64,000 nt of DNA from Pseudomonas spelaei (GTDB lineage: Bacteria; Pseudomonadota; Gammaproteobacteria; Pseudomonadales; Pseudomonadaceae). The stretch spans positions 1-64,000 of the forward strand of contig NZ_WNNK01000016.1 in the NCBI RefSeq assembly GCF_009724245.1, in the 5' to 3' direction. The notes beneath the pieces are model-generated. The model did no database searches, was not told the DNA's origin, and was given only the letters and a program-made list of their open reading frames with translations. A program made the position numbers and the translations under genes. This document shows, one piece after another, positions 7,897 through 15,916 of the stretch. The stretch's first letter is position 1. Each line of letters opens with the position of its first letter.

Positions 7897-9501
7897 CTAG
7901 ACCTTTAAGTGCCGCGCATACCAAGGCCGTCTCGGCACCTTCCTGAACAAGCTTTTGACCGTCTCTTCATCCCCAAACGTAATCCGCAACGCCAACTTCA
8001 TCGTCTCCGGATCCATCTCCATCGACCGCCCCATCTGCAATCCCGGTGTGGTACTGCAGCCATGGGTATCCGGCCCCAACCACGGGTCATCCACCTCCAC
8101 CCAACGCCCCGGTGCAAACCACGGAACGCCGTTCACCTCAAGGCGTTGAACCTCCCCCGGATGAAACCGCTCGTGGGCACGAAACCAATCTTCGACCCGA
8201 TCATCAATCCACCCGTGAAAATGCCAGAACACCGGGTTCACATGGGACGAAAACGGATCACCGAGAAAGTCGTTCTCCGGCCCGAACCAGCGCCCGGCGA
8301 AGTCCGCCGGATCGCGGGCCAGCGGTGCCGGTGCGCCATTGGACGGATCACGTGCCACCGACGCCCAGCGCATATGCAACCAGTCGTGCAGCCCCAGCTC
8401 CACCTCCGAACCAAATTGCCCCAACGTCATGCGCGACAGATAAGCCGGGTCCCGATACTGCGACTCCCACACCTGGAAATTACTGCAATAGGTCTCGGCG
8501 CTTTTGATATCACTGACCCACCGGGTAAAGGTGTCATCCCCCCGGGAAACCCAGGTCGGCGGCACCGAGAACCCATCGTGATTGTCGAAGTAACGGATAA
8601 ACCCCTGGCGATCACGCTCAAGCTCCGGCTGCGGCAACGGAAAGCGCGGCCAGGACGGCAGGTCCTGCATCGAACGCGCCGTGCCCAACATATGCCGGTG
8701 CATGAAAAAGAAGTCGATGCCCGAACCGTTGCGGTCCTTGCGCGGCCCGCGAGCATCACGCTCACGGTCACGGGGGCCTGGCTGCCAGCCGATCCCCCGC
8801 AAGGCCTCGCGCTTGTCTTCGGGCAGTTTGTGCCACTTGTCCCGGGACGCATGCCACAGCTGGTGAAACAGCCGATGCTCCGGCGAAATCAGCCAGTCCT
8901 CCAGGGTCGGATTGAGCAGCGCGCGCTCACGGGCTTCGGGGAACAGCCGCTTGATCGCCACAAACCGGTTGTCGTCTTCGGGCAAGCCGAGGGCGCGATC
9001 CATACGCAACACGCGCCCACTGAGCGAAGCGGTGCCAGCATTGCCGAAAGCGGCCCAGACCTCATCCAGGGTGGAAATAAACTGATACCGAATAATACCG
9101 GTGCGACTGTCCATCAGCCGCCAACTGATTTGTCCTTGCTTGACGTCCGCCAGGTCGCCCAGGACTTCATAGCGCGGCGCAGCATCGGTACGTAATACCT
9201 GCGCACTGTCCAGATATCCGCGCACGCCACGCCCCCGGGCGGCGATATCCAGTAACAGTTCCAGGCCTTCACCGGGCACGCCATCGAGCCCGGCGTCACG
9301 GCCTTCGAGACGAATGTCCCACACGCCCCGCAAGGCATTGGCCATCTGCTGGCCGGCCATGTCCGGCAGGTCCACCGTGGCTTCACCCGGGGTAATCGGT
9401 TCGTCCGGCTGCGTCAATTGACGGTGGGCGTAATAGGCCGCTGGCACTGCGGCGCCGGTCAGTGCCAGGCCCGCGATGAAGCCTCGTCGAGAAATCGTCA
9501 T
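7897..9501 (-). CDS. pvdP: Pyoverdine maturation tyrosinase PvdP
   Basis: PvdP is the periplasmic copper tyrosinase that oxidises ferribactin, building the dihydroxyquinoline chromophore of pyoverdine. The product (534 residues from the ATG at 9501) begins with a twin-arginine signal (SRRGF, then a hydrophobic stretch ending near AYYAH), as expected for a folded exported metalloenzyme. His-rich copper-site motifs are visible: FFFMHRHML, LHDWLHMRW and NPVFWHFHGW. An ATG at 9522 is a possible alternative start; a TTG at 9540 is ruled out because it falls at the expected transcription start just after the IS box. It is divergent from pvdM, and both have PvdS promoters. Confidence 0.94.
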   Translation of the reverse strand: MTISRRGFIAGLALTGAAVPAAYYAHRQLTQPDEPITPGEATVDLPDMAGQQMANALRGVWDIRLEGRDAGLDGVPGEGLELLLDIAARGRGVRGYLDSAQVLRTDAAPRYEVLGDLADVKQGQISWRLMDSRTGIIRYQFISTLDEVWAAFGNAGTASLSGRVLRMDRALGLPEDDNRFVAIKRLFPEARERALLNPTLEDWLISPEHRLFHQLWHASRDKWHKLPEDKREALRGIGWQPGPRDRERDARGPRKDRNGSGIDFFFMHRHMLGTARSMQDLPSWPRFPLPQPELERDRQGFIRYFDNHDGFSVPPTWVSRGDDTFTRWVSDIKSAETYCSNFQVWESQYRDPAYLSRMTLGQFGSEVELGLHDWLHMRWASVARDPSNGAPAPLARDPADFAGRWFGPENDFLGDPFSSHVNPVFWHFHGWIDDRVEDWFRAHERFHPGEVQRLEVNGVPWFAPGRWVEVDDPWLGPDTHGCSTTPGLQMGRSMEMDPETMKLALRITFGDEETVKSLFRKVPRRPWYARHLKV

Positions 9502-9546
9502 TGCCCTACCTGTGTCAGCCATGGAGCTGGCTTTATCCAAGCTAGA

Positions 9547-9570
9547 ACGAGCATTGCGCGAACAAATTTA
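9547..9570 (-). promoter_or_regulatory. Iron-starvation (IS) box, PvdS-dependent promoter of pvdP
   Basis: On the minus strand TAAAT (9570-9566), 16 bases, CGT (9549-9547). It is an exact PvdS pattern, less than 50 bases from the pvdP start, and may also drive the glycosyltransferase-like gene downstream. Confidence 0.87.
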
Positions 9571-9588
9571 GGGGCACGGGCAAGCGCC

Positions 9589-9612
9589 TAAATTTCCCTC
9601 TCCACCGCTCGT
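9589..9612 (+). promoter_or_regulatory. Iron-starvation (IS) box, PvdS-dependent promoter of pvdMNO
   Basis: TAAAT (9589-9593), 16 bases, CGT (9610-9612). It is the fourth exact PvdS match in the window, 18 bases away from the divergent pvdP box, and leaves a leader of about 50 bases before pvdM. Confidence 0.87.
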
Positions 9613-9669
9613 TCTTCCCAGATAGCAAAGGCCTCGCCTGCACCTCCTCCACCGGAAAGCGACACTGAG

Positions 9670-11028
9670 ATGGCAATGACCAAAACGCGCTCGAAAAAAG
9701 CTCTTCTGATCGGCCTGCCCCTGGCACTGGCGATTGCCGCCGGCGGCGGTTTCCTGGGTTGGAAATACCTGTACGACAACGCGGGTTATCCGCTCAAGGT
9801 CATGAAGCAGGCCGATGAGTTGCAGGACCGGATCATTTCCTTCGACAGCCATATCACCCTGCCCCTGCGCTTCGGCAGCGAGGGTGACGAAGCGGATAAG
9901 GACGGCCTGGACAAGTTCGACCTGGTCAAGGCCCAGCGCGGGCGCCTCTCGGGGGCGGCCCTGACGATTTTTGGCTGGCCGGAAATGTGGAACGGCCCCA
10001 ACGCCCCGCACAAACCCACCGCTGCCTTTGTCGACCAGTCCCGCCAGCAGCAGGAAGTACGCTACAAAGCGATCACCGGGATGGTCCGCGACTTCCCCAA
10101 TCAGGTCGGCATCGCCTACACCCCGGACGACTTCCGGCGCCTGCACGGTGAAGGCAAGTTCGCGGTATTCATCAGCATGCTCAACGCCTACCCATTGGGC
10201 GAAGACATCACTCAACTGGACCTGTGGACCGCGCGCGGCATGCGCATGTTCGGCTTCAGCTACGTGGGCAACAACCCGTGGGCCGACTCATCGCGACCGC
10301 TGCCATTTTTCAATGACACACCCGACGCCTTCAATGGTCTGTCGGACCTGGGCAAGCGTGCCGTGCACCGGCTCAACGACCTCGGGGTGATCATCGATGT
10401 CTCGCAGATGTCGACCAAGGCCCTCGAACAAGTGGCCGAGCTCAGCCGTACGCCGATGGTCGCTTCACACTCCGTGCCACGGGCGCTGGTGGATATCCCG
10501 CGTAACCTCAGCGACAAGGAAATGCAGTTGATCAAAAACAGTGGCGGTGTGGTGCAGATCGTGGCGTTTTCCGCCTACTTGCGCCCGCTGACCCAAGCCA
10601 CCCAGGACAAACTCAACCGCCTGCGGGCCAAGTTCGACCTGCCGCCGCTGCCCAACCTGCACGTGGCGCTGATGCCCGGCGACCCGATCATTGCCGCGTG
10701 GCCCTCGCAGAAGTTCGGCCAGTACGCCAGCGCGCTGTACGACATCCTCGATGAAGAGCCCCAGGCCAGCCTGAAGGACCTGGGCGACGCTATCGATTAC
10801 GCGGTGACAAAGATCGGCATCGATCATGTCGGCATCAGTTCGGACTTCAACGAGGGCGGCGGCGTGAAAGGCTTCAAGGACGTCAGCGAGATTCGCAACG
10901 TGACCGCCGAGTTGATTACCCGCGGTTACTCCGAAGCGGACATCGCCAAGCTGTGGGGCGGCAACTTCCTCAGGGTCTGGGACCAGGTGCAAAAAGCCGC
11001 CCAGCCTGTCGCCCTCCCCCAACCTTGA
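9670..11028 (+). CDS. pvdM: Pyoverdine biosynthesis protein PvdM (renal dipeptidase M19 family)
   Basis: PvdM is an exported member of the M19 membrane dipeptidase family needed for periplasmic maturation of pyoverdine; it is reported to be required for ferribactin oxidation by PvdP. The 452-residue product starts with a signal anchor (ALLIGLPLALAIAAGGG, about residues 11-27). The M19 fold is recognisable (LGED near residue 178, SHSVPRALVDIPRNLSD near 260, DHVGISSDFNEGG near 390), but two classical metal-ligand motifs are altered: the HxD site reads SHIT and the EGGH site reads LNAY. It may therefore not be a working peptidase. It heads pvdM-pvdN-pvdO behind a PvdS promoter. Confidence 0.93.
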   Translation: MAMTKTRSKKALLIGLPLALAIAAGGGFLGWKYLYDNAGYPLKVMKQADELQDRIISFDSHITLPLRFGSEGDEADKDGLDKFDLVKAQRGRLSGAALTIFGWPEMWNGPNAPHKPTAAFVDQSRQQQEVRYKAITGMVRDFPNQVGIAYTPDDFRRLHGEGKFAVFISMLNAYPLGEDITQLDLWTARGMRMFGFSYVGNNPWADSSRPLPFFNDTPDAFNGLSDLGKRAVHRLNDLGVIIDVSQMSTKALEQVAELSRTPMVASHSVPRALVDIPRNLSDKEMQLIKNSGGVVQIVAFSAYLRPLTQATQDKLNRLRAKFDLPPLPNLHVALMPGDPIIAAWPSQKFGQYASALYDILDEEPQASLKDLGDAIDYAVTKIGIDHVGISSDFNEGGGVKGFKDVSEIRNVTAELITRGYSEADIAKLWGGNFLRVWDQVQKAAQPVALPQP

Positions 11029-11048
11029 ATCCGCAGCGAAACCTTGCC

Positions 11049-12326
11049 ATGACCGATCGCCGTACCTTTCTGAAAACCGCAGGTGTGCTTGCGGCCGGCC
11101 TGCCGTTGAGCAGTCACTTGATACCCACCGCCGCAGCCGCTACGCCGGCTGTCGCCACCGATAAATGGCAGGCCCTGCGCCAACTGTTCAAGCTCGACCC
11201 GAACTACGCGCACTTCGCTAACTTCCTCATCACCTCGCACCCAAAACCGGTACAGGACGCCATTGACCGCTACCGCGCCGAGCTGGACCTCAACCCGGCC
11301 AAGTGGGTCGACTGGGAAACCCAGGCCGAATGGAAACGCGAAGGCGAAGTACGGGACTGGGCGGCGCGCTACCTGGACGTCAAGCCACGCCAGATTGCCC
11401 TGACCGGCAGCACCACCGAAGGCCTGGTGATGATTTACGGCGGGCTGCACGTCAACCCCAACCAGGAAATCCTCACCACCGAACACGAGCACTATTCCAC
11501 CCGCAACACCTTGAATTTCCGGGTCAAGCGCGAAGGCACCCAGGTGCGCAAGATCAGCCTGTTCAAGAACCCGCGCAGCGTCTCCAGCGATGAAGTCCTG
11601 GGCAACATCTCGCGCAATATCCGCCCACAAACCCGGGTGCTGGGCATGACGTGGGTGCAGTCGGGCAGCGGGGTCAAATTGCCCGTGGGCGAGATTGGCG
11701 ACCTGGTGCGCGAGCATAATCGCCAGCGCGAGGAAAAGGACCGGATTATCTATGTGGTCGACGGCGTGCATGGCTTTGGCGTCGAGGACATGAACTTCGC
11801 TGATTTCAAGTGCGACTACTTCATTGCCGGCACCCATAAGTGGATGTTTGGCCCACGGGGCACCGGGATCATTTGCGCTGCCTCGGAGCAAATGAGCGAC
11901 CTGACGCCGACCTTCCCGACGTTCTCGGAAAACAAGGATTTCGGCACCATCATGACCCCCGGCGGCTATCACGCCTTCGAACATCGCTGGGCGTTGGGCG
12001 AAGCATTCAAACTGCACCTGCAATTGGGTAAGTCCGAGGTGCAGGCACGCATCCATCAGCTCAACACCTACCTCAAGCAGCGCCTGAAAGAGCATCCGGG
12101 CATCGAGCTGGTGACGCCCGACAGCCCGCAGTACTCGGCCGGCTTCACCTTCTTCCGGATCAAGGACCAGGACGTCGATGCCGTTGCCTCCTACCTGAAC
12201 CAGAACCGCATTGTGGTGGATGCCGTAGACCGTGACGTCGGCCCAGTGGTGCGCTTCGCACCAGGCCTGCTCAACACCGAGCAGGAAATCGACCGGGCCA
12301 TGGCTGTGCTGACGAACAAATACTGA
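11049..12326 (+). CDS. pvdN: Pyoverdine maturation PLP-dependent enzyme PvdN
   Basis: PvdN is a Tat-exported, pyridoxal-phosphate enzyme of the class V aminotransferase/cysteine desulfurase fold that converts the N-terminal glutamate of the pyoverdine peptide to succinamide in the periplasm. The 425-residue protein begins with a twin-arginine-like signal (TDRRTFLKTAGVLAAGLPL). The PLP-binding lysine is in GTHKWMFGP and the ring-nitrogen aspartate in VDGVHGFG. The ATG at 11049 was chosen because it places the Tat motif at the N-terminus; the frame upstream is open but overlaps the end of pvdM. Only about 20 bases separate it from pvdM. Confidence 0.95.
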   Translation: MTDRRTFLKTAGVLAAGLPLSSHLIPTAAAATPAVATDKWQALRQLFKLDPNYAHFANFLITSHPKPVQDAIDRYRAELDLNPAKWVDWETQAEWKREGEVRDWAARYLDVKPRQIALTGSTTEGLVMIYGGLHVNPNQEILTTEHEHYSTRNTLNFRVKREGTQVRKISLFKNPRSVSSDEVLGNISRNIRPQTRVLGMTWVQSGSGVKLPVGEIGDLVREHNRQREEKDRIIYVVDGVHGFGVEDMNFADFKCDYFIAGTHKWMFGPRGTGIICAASEQMSDLTPTFPTFSENKDFGTIMTPGGYHAFEHRWALGEAFKLHLQLGKSEVQARIHQLNTYLKQRLKEHPGIELVTPDSPQYSAGFTFFRIKDQDVDAVASYLNQNRIVVDAVDRDVGPVVRFAPGLLNTEQEIDRAMAVLTNKY

Positions 12327-12361
12327 ACCCTTTCCTGACACTGACGAGAAGGCTGCAAATA

Positions 12362-13228
12362 ATGTCTCGAACCGCACTGTATCGCCTGTCCCTGGGCGTG
12401 ATGCTCGCCACGTTGGCCGTAGGCAGCGCCCACGCCGCAACACCTGCGCCGGGCAAGGTGTTCAAGGACTGCAAGGATGGCTGCCCGGAGCTGGTGGTCT
12501 TGCCGGCTGGCAGTTTTGTCATGGGCACACCGGACGATGAACTGGGCCGCCAGTCGGACGAAGGTCCGCTGCACACCGTGACCTTTGCCAAGCCGTTTGC
12601 CATCAGCCGCTTCCAGGTCCAGGCCAGCGAATGGGACGCCTATATCCGCCAGAGTGGCGTCAAGATCGCCGACGGCGACACTCGCCCCGGCCGTGCGTGC
12701 AAGGCCAGCAAGCCGACGTACGCCCAAGGGCCAAAACAACCGGCGGTGTGCATGGACTTCCAGGACGTCGAAAACTATGTCGCCTGGCTGTCGAAAAAGA
12801 CCGGCCAGAAATACCGGATGCTCAGCGAAGCCGAACGCGAATACGCCGCCCGCGCCGGCAGTACCGGGTCCTTCCCGTTCCCCATGGACCCGGACACCGA
12901 ATACGGCATCAGCCAGCACGCCAATACCTACGGACCGAAGGACGGCTACAGCTTCACATCCCCGGCCGGCAGCTATCCGCCCAATGCGTTTGGTGTGTAT
13001 GACATGCATGGCAATGTGTATGAGTGGGTTGCCGATTGCTGGCACGACAGCTACGTCGGCGCACCGACCGATGGCAGTGCGTGGCAGGACAAGAACTGCG
13101 AAACCCGGCATATCCGCGGGAACGATTGGGGCGAGGCGCCGATTTTCTCGCGCTCGGGTAATCGCAATGATCGACCGGCGACCACGCGAGGGGATTGGTT
13201 GGGGTTCAGGGTGGCTCGGGAGCTTTGA
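12362..13228 (+). CDS. pvdO: Pyoverdine maturation protein PvdO (FGE-sulfatase domain)
   Basis: PvdO is a periplasmic protein of the formylglycine-generating-enzyme-like fold, required to finish the pyoverdine chromophore (oxidation of dihydropyoverdine to pyoverdine). The 288-residue product has a Sec signal (LSLGVMLATLAVGSAHA, cleaved about residue 25) and the fold hallmarks PAGSFVMGT, LSEAEREYAARAG, MHGNVYEWVADCW and a C-terminal GDWLGFRVAREL. The Cys pair used by true formylglycine-generating enzymes is not at the GFR end. It is 35 bases from pvdN, last in the pvdMNO operon. In PAO1 pvdF follows; here it does not. Confidence 0.94.
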   Translation: MSRTALYRLSLGVMLATLAVGSAHAATPAPGKVFKDCKDGCPELVVLPAGSFVMGTPDDELGRQSDEGPLHTVTFAKPFAISRFQVQASEWDAYIRQSGVKIADGDTRPGRACKASKPTYAQGPKQPAVCMDFQDVENYVAWLSKKTGQKYRMLSEAEREYAARAGSTGSFPFPMDPDTEYGISQHANTYGPKDGYSFTSPAGSYPPNAFGVYDMHGNVYEWVADCWHDSYVGAPTDGSAWQDKNCETRHIRGNDWGEAPIFSRSGNRNDRPATTRGDWLGFRVAREL

Positions 13229-13248
13229 ACGGCAACGCCAATTTCGAT

Positions 13249-13268
13249 CGTTCCCACGCGTGGGAACG
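13249..13268. repeat. Perfect 20-base palindrome downstream of pvdO
   Basis: CGTTCCCACGCGTGGGAACG is its own reverse complement. This type of short palindrome recurs in Pseudomonas intergenic DNA. It follows pvdO by 20 bases and could serve as a terminator or mRNA 3'-end hairpin. Confidence 0.6.
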
Positions 13269-13280
13269 GTCAATTGTGTT

Positions 13281-13376
13281 GTAGCCGCTGCCGAGGCTGC
13301 GATGCGTGTCCGCAGGACCGCCCTCGGAGGGGCCGCTTCGCAGCCCATCGCAGCCTCGTGCCTCAGCAGCGGCTAG
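13281..13376. repeat. REP doublet, family B (GTAGCCGCT type), copy 1
   Basis: The element starts GTAGCCGCTGCCGAGGC and ends in the inverted arm CAGCAGCGGCTA, with an internal GTCCGCAGGACCG core shared with copies at 36073 and 44458. It lies between pvdO and the convergent TauE gene, and its terminal TAG (minus strand, 13375-13373) is the stop codon of that gene. Confidence 0.85.
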
Positions 13377-14179
13377 ATCACGGCGTTCAACAGCATGCAG
13401 GCTGCCACCCCCAGGCACAGCGCGGCAAAACCGATTTGAAGGGTACGCGCCCGGATCAGTGAACACAGCCTGCGCCCCACCATCATCCCCACGATGCTCG
13501 CCCCAATAAACACCCAGCCCATCCGGTCAATGCTCACCCCGGCATGAAACGCCCCCACTACGCCGATCAGGGAAATCAGGCTGATCACCATCAGCGACGT
13601 CGCGACAATCCCGCGCATCTGCACATCCGTCAGTTGCTTGAACGCCGGCACAATCAAGAACCCGCCACCGACCCCCAGCAACCCCGACACCGCCCCCGTC
13701 ACCGCGCCCAGGGCGGCCAAGGTTGCCGTGCATTTGGCGGTCCAGGAAAAGCGTCCGGTCTGTTGATCGAGCATGCAGTTCTTCTGGCCCCAGGACGCGG
13801 TGCCATGGTCACTGGGCCCGGCCTCGACCTTCTCGCGCTGCAACATGCGCCAGGCCACCAGCACCATCAGCGCACTGAACAGGCCCATCAGGATCTTGTC
13901 CGGCAATTGATGGGCGAAGAACACCCCAAGCGGTGAAAACAGTGCGCCGAGCAACGCGATCAACAGCGCCGCCCGGTAGCGCACCAGGCCATGGCGCAAG
14001 CCATCAATCGCACCGACGGCTGCCGCAGCGCCCACGGCAAACAACGACACGGGCGCCGCCTCGGTCATGGTAAAGCCAAGCCCCAATACCAGGGCCGGCA
14101 CGCCAAGAATGCCGCCGCCAGCCCCCGTCAGCCCCATGATCAAGCCCATGAGCACGCCAAAAAAACTTGCCAGCAACAT
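13373..14179 (-). CDS. TauE/SafE family sulfite/sulfur anion exporter
   Basis: This is an eight-helix inner membrane protein of the TauE/SafE family (268 residues), with the two glycine-rich repeats of the family: LTGAGGGILGVPALVLGLGF near residues 18-37 and VSGLLGVGGGFLIVPAFKQL in the second half. The family exports sulfite and related organosulfur anions. It lies 9 bases downstream of the sulfide:quinone oxidoreductase gene on the same strand, so it probably removes oxidised sulfur products. Its stop codon is supplied by the tip of a REP element. The exact substrate is an inference from context. Confidence 0.85.
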   Translation of the reverse strand: MLLASFFGVLMGLIMGLTGAGGGILGVPALVLGLGFTMTEAAPVSLFAVGAAAAVGAIDGLRHGLVRYRAALLIALLGALFSPLGVFFAHQLPDKILMGLFSALMVLVAWRMLQREKVEAGPSDHGTASWGQKNCMLDQQTGRFSWTAKCTATLAALGAVTGAVSGLLGVGGGFLIVPAFKQLTDVQMRGIVATSLMVISLISLIGVVGAFHAGVSIDRMGWVFIGASIVGMMVGRRLCSLIRARTLQIGFAALCLGVAACMLLNAVI

Positions 14180-14188
14180 AGGGTTTTC

Positions 14189-15433
14189 TCAATCCACCTT
14201 GGACAGGCTGGTCAGCCATTCGCGACCTTTAAGCATGCCGTTCCAGTAGAACCACGGCAGCAACGTCGCCTTGAGGAACCACGCAGAACGCCGGGCGACA
14301 GTCGGATCGAGGGGGAACGTCGGCAACAACTTGCCGCCATAGCCGAACTCGGCCAGCACCACTTTGCCCTTCTCTACCGTCAGCGGGCACGAACCGTAGC
14401 CGTCGTACTTGAGAAGCATAGGTGCCTGTTTGCGCAGGGCCAGCAGGTTTTCGGCCACCACCACAATCTGCTTGCGTACCGCAGCGGCGGTTTTAGCGTT
14501 GGTGGTGGAGCACACATCACCGAGGCCGAAGATGTGCGGATAGCGCACATGTTGCAGGCTCTGGGGATTCACTTCGCACCAGCCGGCGGCATCGGCCAGC
14601 GGGCTCTGGCGGATAAAGTCCGGGGAGACTTGCGGCGGCACGACGTGCAGCAGGTCGAAGGGTTTTTCTTCGACGGTGACGTTGCCTTCAGCGTCCTTGA
14701 TCTCGAACCAGGCTTTGCGCGCCGGGCCGTCGACCTTGACCAGATTGGAATTGAAGGCCAGCCGCGCCGAGTATTTCTCAATGTACTTCATCAACGGTGG
14801 CACAAAGGTCGCCACCCCAAACAGTGCCGCGCCAGCGAGGTTGAATTCAACGTTGATGTTTTTCAAGTCGCCTTGCTTGAGCCAGTGATCGCACGACAGG
14901 TACATCGCCTTCTGCGGCGCGCCGGCGCATTTGATCGGCATGCCCGGCTGGGTAAAGATCGCCTTGCCGCCCTTGAGCTGGCGGACCAGTTGCCAGGTGT
15001 AGCTGGCGTGCTGGTAGCTGTAGTTAGAGGTGACGCCGTTCTGGCCAAGGGTTTCTGCCAAGCCGTCGATCTTTTCCCAGGCCAGGCGCAGCCCGGGGCA
15101 GACGATCAGGTTCTTCCACGTCACGCGCTGGCCACTGTCGAGCACCAGCGTCTGCTCATCGGGCAGCAACTCGGCGACGCTCGCTTGCACCCAGGTGACG
15201 CCATCAGGCAACACGTCGGCCATGGGCCGCGCGGTCTTCTTCACGTCATACGCGCCGCCGCCCACCAGGGTCCAGGCGGGCTGATAATAGTGGGTGTCGT
15301 TGGGTTCGATCAGGGTGATGTTCAGGTGCGGGTCGCGCTTGAGCAGGCTGGCCAACAAGCCGATGCCTGCCGAGCCGCCGCCGATGACAACGATGTCGCC
15401 ACTGATGGTAGGTCCCCAGTGTTGGTCGTTCAT
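14189..15433 (-). CDS. Sulfide:quinone oxidoreductase (FAD-dependent)
   Basis: The enzyme oxidises sulfide to persulfide/polysulfide and passes the electrons to the quinone pool at the inner membrane. The 414-residue product has the N-terminal FAD motif VVIGGGSAGIGLLASLL and the three cysteine contexts of the family: LIVCPGLRL, GMPIKCAGAPQKA and FGLGDVCSTTNAKTAAAVRKQ. The ATG at 15433 has AAAGGCG upstream and gives the usual family length; the longer frame to 15466 adds eleven residues. Neighbours (persulfide dioxygenase, ArsR repressor, TauE) support sulfide rather than NADH dehydrogenase activity. Confidence 0.9.
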   Translation of the reverse strand: MNDQHWGPTISGDIVVIGGGSAGIGLLASLLKRDPHLNITLIEPNDTHYYQPAWTLVGGGAYDVKKTARPMADVLPDGVTWVQASVAELLPDEQTLVLDSGQRVTWKNLIVCPGLRLAWEKIDGLAETLGQNGVTSNYSYQHASYTWQLVRQLKGGKAIFTQPGMPIKCAGAPQKAMYLSCDHWLKQGDLKNINVEFNLAGAALFGVATFVPPLMKYIEKYSARLAFNSNLVKVDGPARKAWFEIKDAEGNVTVEEKPFDLLHVVPPQVSPDFIRQSPLADAAGWCEVNPQSLQHVRYPHIFGLGDVCSTTNAKTAAAVRKQIVVVAENLLALRKQAPMLLKYDGYGSCPLTVEKGKVVLAEFGYGGKLLPTFPLDPTVARRSAWFLKATLLPWFYWNGMLKGREWLTSLSKVD

Positions 15434-15485
15434 GGTCTTCGCCTTTCTAATGGTCAATGCACACAAGGGTCGCTGCCGTATGGCA

Positions 15486-15821
15486 TCACGCCCAGCTTTT
15501 GATCACCGCCCCGCAATACAGGCCGGACAAGGTCTTCATCACTTGGATCACTTCGTGGCTGGCCAGCCCGTAGAAAATGTATTTGCCTTCGCGGCGGGTG
15601 GCCACCAGCCCTTCATCACGCAGGATGCCCAATTGTTGGGACAGCGTGGGCTGGCGCACACCGGTCATGGTTTCCAGCTCGCCGACGTTGCGCTCGCCCT
15701 GGGTCAACTGGCAGAGAATCAGCAGCCGGTCCTCATTGGCCAGGGCCTTGAGCAAGGCGCAAGCCTTGGAGGCCGACGCGCGCAACTGGGCGACTTCGCC
15801 TTCACTCAGGTTCGATTCCAT
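15486..15821 (-). CDS. ArsR-family persulfide-sensing repressor (BigR/SqrR type)
   Basis: This winged-helix repressor (111 residues from the ATG at 15821) is likely to repress the sulfide genes until a cysteine pair is oxidised by reactive sulfur. The HTH is VGELETMTGVRQPTLSQQLG. Cysteines in LLILCQL and GLYCGAV are 66 residues apart, the same distance as the Cys41/Cys107 switch of SqrR, and stand in the matching helices; a third Cys (SKACALL) is nearby. A TTG at 15854 would extend the product by eleven residues, but the ATG has a GA-rich ribosome site. It is followed by the SQR gene about 50 bases on and is divergent from the persulfide dioxygenase. Confidence 0.87.
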   Translation of the reverse strand: MESNLSEGEVAQLRASASKACALLKALANEDRLLILCQLTQGERNVGELETMTGVRQPTLSQQLGILRDEGLVATRREGKYIFYGLASHEVIQVMKTLSGLYCGAVIKSWA

Positions 15822-15916
15822 TTGCTTCAGACTCTCTCTCTCACTTAAGCTCAAAACATTATGTGTAAACGTAAAGTGATTGTAACTACTTATTTACGCC
15901 ACTTGGGACAGCCGTT

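Noticed and set aside
9502..9540. TTG at 9540 as start of pvdP
   Set aside because: The IS box ends at 9547, so transcription starts at or after this codon; the Tat signal begins at 9501.
13991..15502. Open frame of 503 codons on the plus strand
   Set aside because: Mirror of the sulfide:quinone oxidoreductase gene; no recognisable motif or ribosome site.
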